Below are positions 5,501 through 6,134 of a stretch of DNA of 6,134 bases, one piece after another; position 1 is the stretch's first letter; each line of letters starts with the position of its first letter. The position numbers were made by a program, and so were the translations under genes. This DNA comes from Streptosporangiaceae bacterium. GTDB lineage: Bacteria > Actinomycetota > Actinomycetes > Streptosporangiales > Streptosporangiaceae. The stretch is taken from positions 1 to 6,134 of the forward strand of contig JAICWX010000437.1 in assembly GCA_025934635.1 (NCBI GenBank), read 5' to 3'. The notes beneath the pieces are model-generated. The model ran no database searches and was not told the DNA's origin. It worked only from the letters and a program-made list of their open reading frames with translations.

Positions 5501-6134
5501 CCTCGGCGGCCGAGGTCACCGCGGACGGGGCCGGGACCACGCCCTCCTCGACGCCGACGACGGCGACGGCCTGGAACTCCAGGCCCTTCATGGCCTGCAT
5601 GGTGCCGGCCCGGACGGCCTTGGGCTTGCCGCGGCCGCTGAGCGCGACCGTGGCGATCTTGGCCGCTTCCAGCGCCTCGCGCGCCTCGCGCACCAGGGCG
5701 GCGGTCCGGGCGGCCACGCCGATGGCATGAGGCTCGATGCCGGCCGTGATCCAGGACCGGACTCGTTCGGCTAGATTGTTGAATTCCTCACCTCGGCTGG
5801 CCGCGAGCCTGCGCTGCGGGCGCGGACCGTGCATCGGCGAGCGGTAGCCGAGCAGGGAGTCGACCTCGCCGTCGAGGCCGGTCACCGGCTCGGTGCCGAG
5901 CAGCGGCACGGCCCAGGCCAGGATCTCGGCGGTAGTGCGGTAGTTCAGCGACAGGCGGCGGCTGCGGCCGCGGACGCTGATCTGCAGGCTGGCCAGCGAG
6001 ACCCGGTTGTCGTAGACGCGCTGGTGCGGGTCGGCCGCGATGAACAGGTCGTCCGGGCCGGGGGTGACGGCGGCGCGGAGCAGCCGCCACTGGGACGGGT
6101 GCAGGTCCTGGGCCTCGTCCACCAGGATGTGCCG
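2541..6134 (-). CDS. UvrD-like SF1 helicase with very long unrecognised C-terminal extension (5' end outside window)
   Basis: The gene enters from the right edge. The first visible codons read RHILVDEAQD, which is helicase motif II (Walker B), so the N-terminal Walker A half lies outside. From the first visible codon (1,197 residues remain): motif III is at about 30-42 (LFIAADPHQRVYD), motif IV at 61-72 (LSLNYRTTAEIL), motif V at 174-194 (GTMQAMKGLEFQAVAVVG), and motif VI at 222-241 (RERCVLFVACTRARDHLYVS). The helicase core ends near residue 250. It should unwind or translocate on DNA using ATP. The remaining 945 or so residues are not helicase: a helical part (268-344), a Pro/Arg-rich linker with a repeated ARADRLASR, and three strand-rich segments (about 423-568, 605-724 with RGPLGR at 677-682, and 780-882) joined by Pro/Ala linkers. 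A helical domain of about 310 residues ends the protein. No nuclease motif was recognised. The frame is uninterrupted and stops 4 nt from the opposing operon. A role in repair or defence is possible but unproven. Confidence 0.9.
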   Translation of the reverse strand, partial: RHILVDEAQDLHPSQWRLLRAAVTPGPDDLFIAADPHQRVYDNRVSLASLQISVRGRSRRLSLNYRTTAEILAWAVPLLGTEPVTGLDGEVDSLLGYRSPMHGPRPQRRLAASRGEEFNNLAERVRSWITAGIEPHAIGVAARTAALVREAREALEAAKIATVALSGRGKPKAVRAGTMQAMKGLEFQAVAVVGVEEGVVPAPSAVTSAAEDAAAHVQDLQRERCVLFVACTRARDHLYVSGTGQPSIFLPSGETAPPPPAQPLADAGFPEFDLGRFFRLLRGRRRLEPALAAEGFLAWATTPGRRLRLAGLDEPARQFLAEAGDEALDLTDRCLDLLDQLSFRPPARADRLASRPDHPAARADRLASRDPDLSGVGLPARFTDAARKETGAWGPGRPSSRRAEIPALRSTPAPRLALDPNAPAVHVILPAVAEPPDEVASWQVIAGGDPVTVRSRARSAGSAEIAPPAAHALPRPVRAVHVTLAGSDHASELLVVSSADPLLFFAEDGRHLPARLPLPPDLVWTLHPADLDLAATGDIRTVTEAPPPWPGWRLRLISLEQALSVSLPQPSPAPAAQPSPAPAARAAASAPVHPVRRDPRPRLLPGTPLPGVSTPYGLPVYPEPPRLQLPGDARWHVTIRPVGGPAAVSREFADGGEPDIWDGLPRPILGEFDIAVRGPLGRSLRTTIFVAEGATVPDLGPADRPLVTDLHVGAGTEPVIVTPADPRDPQAHAAAPSGSTAPPTPLRAAMPSRSALPLSPAARVSPTYHRRPNGVHGSAGPMGAAVFVSSARPVASGAEISSGKLTIRGCAQSEGLAVALYLDRAPWRAPAVVPVPADGVVKLPPEVRDAGPLRVLLRAEDPSAPVNWPDWPGRDAFACVAPGLPASGDLEEDALSRFLAGERDLPFRPRRVEHLWRLLHLAGDLIATGAPADLRERCSAALATQPSLALTGFLDSGLDAAACVTGLIRTGLAAARPVMMDDMQAAERLWDLVPAAAAVLCSRLLSGPDYPDEDPAAVVIEAALAQCGPALAAVLSGGNDPNPQAASPSVVPRPLLDAATRADAASQLAADVFRTPALARAAQDASTVVSSAKRLLAASPYHRAASWIATRNDPGAQGPLAAMSASLALVARIAARGDEACRSFERTWRGRWTDLAWQAPALAGIDLVLAEAHLAAAERARFGLGGGGYQARSASMS
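2553..2607. terminator. Hairpin at the convergent gene ends, candidate bidirectional terminator
   Basis: The arms 2553-2565 (CGCCGAACGAGCC) and 2595-2607 (GGCTCGTTCGGCG) match perfectly over 13 bp. One T:G wobble and three more pairs extend the stem to 17 bp (2553-2569 with 2591-2607), leaving a 21-nt loop. It begins 17 nt after the stop codon of the + strand operon and lies within the last codons of the - strand helicase gene. There is no T-tract on the + side and only a weak T-containing run on the - side. It would therefore act as a tail-less terminator or as an RNA 3'-end stabiliser, both common in actinobacteria. Confidence 0.5.
4382..4432 (-). repeat. 24-bp in-frame tandem repeat in the helicase gene
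   Basis: Units at 4382-4405 and 4406-4429 are identical, and the match runs 3 nt further. In the helicase frame they encode two copies of QPSPAPAA, a flexible Pro/Ala linker between two strand-rich segments of the C-terminal extension. Confidence 0.85.
5035..5098 (-). repeat. 42-bp-spaced direct repeat in the helicase gene
   Basis: A 22-bp sequence at 5035-5056 recurs exactly at 5077-5098, with partly similar flanks. The 42-bp period is in frame and encodes ARADRLASR twice, 14 residues apart, in the linker that follows the helicase portion. Confidence 0.75.

Noticed and set aside
3939..5774. 611-residue open frame on the + strand
   Set aside because: It is antisense to the helicase gene, Gly/Ala/Asp-rich and low in complexity, with no domain pattern. 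The - strand frame carries clear helicase motifs over the same bases.

Overview
The window looks like a chromosomal segment of a high-GC actinomycete. The grounds are very high GC with strong G/C preference at third codon positions, a sigma factor of the actinobacterial SigE family, and a paired membrane protein with an LppX/LprG-like extracytoplasmic domain. A Streptosporangiales-type organism would fit, but the sequence alone does not fix the genus.

Layout from left to right: (1) Positions 3-329 may be the 3' end of a membrane-protein gene that enters from the left edge; this is uncertain. (2) Positions 330-967 form a long gene-free stretch. It holds an AT-richer palindromic element of about 180 bp resembling a MITE or REP element, a 22-bp tandem repeat, and a strongly purine-biased leader with a canonical G-quadruplex motif just before the next gene. 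(3) Positions 968-2536 form a two-gene + strand operon. It encodes a SigE-family RNA polymerase sigma factor, then a single-pass membrane protein with an LppX/LolA-like outer domain that probably serves as its partner or sensor. (4) From 2541 to the right edge, on the - strand, lies the 3' 3.6 kb of a very large gene. Its product has the C-terminal half of a UvrD-like superfamily 1 helicase followed by about 945 residues of extension that I do not recognise.

The operon and the helicase gene converge, with only 4 nt between their stop codons. A 17-bp-stem hairpin sits inside the end of the helicase coding sequence and is the best candidate for separating the two transcripts.

The window is unusually rich in short tandem duplications of 17, 21, 22, 24 and 42 bp. 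One inserts heptapeptide repeats into the sigma-2 region of the sigma factor. Another duplicates the last 17 nt of the sigma gene into the intercistronic spacer. The two most interesting objects are the giant helicase fusion, which may belong to a DNA-repair or defence locus continuing beyond the right edge, and the repeat-modified sigma/sensor pair.
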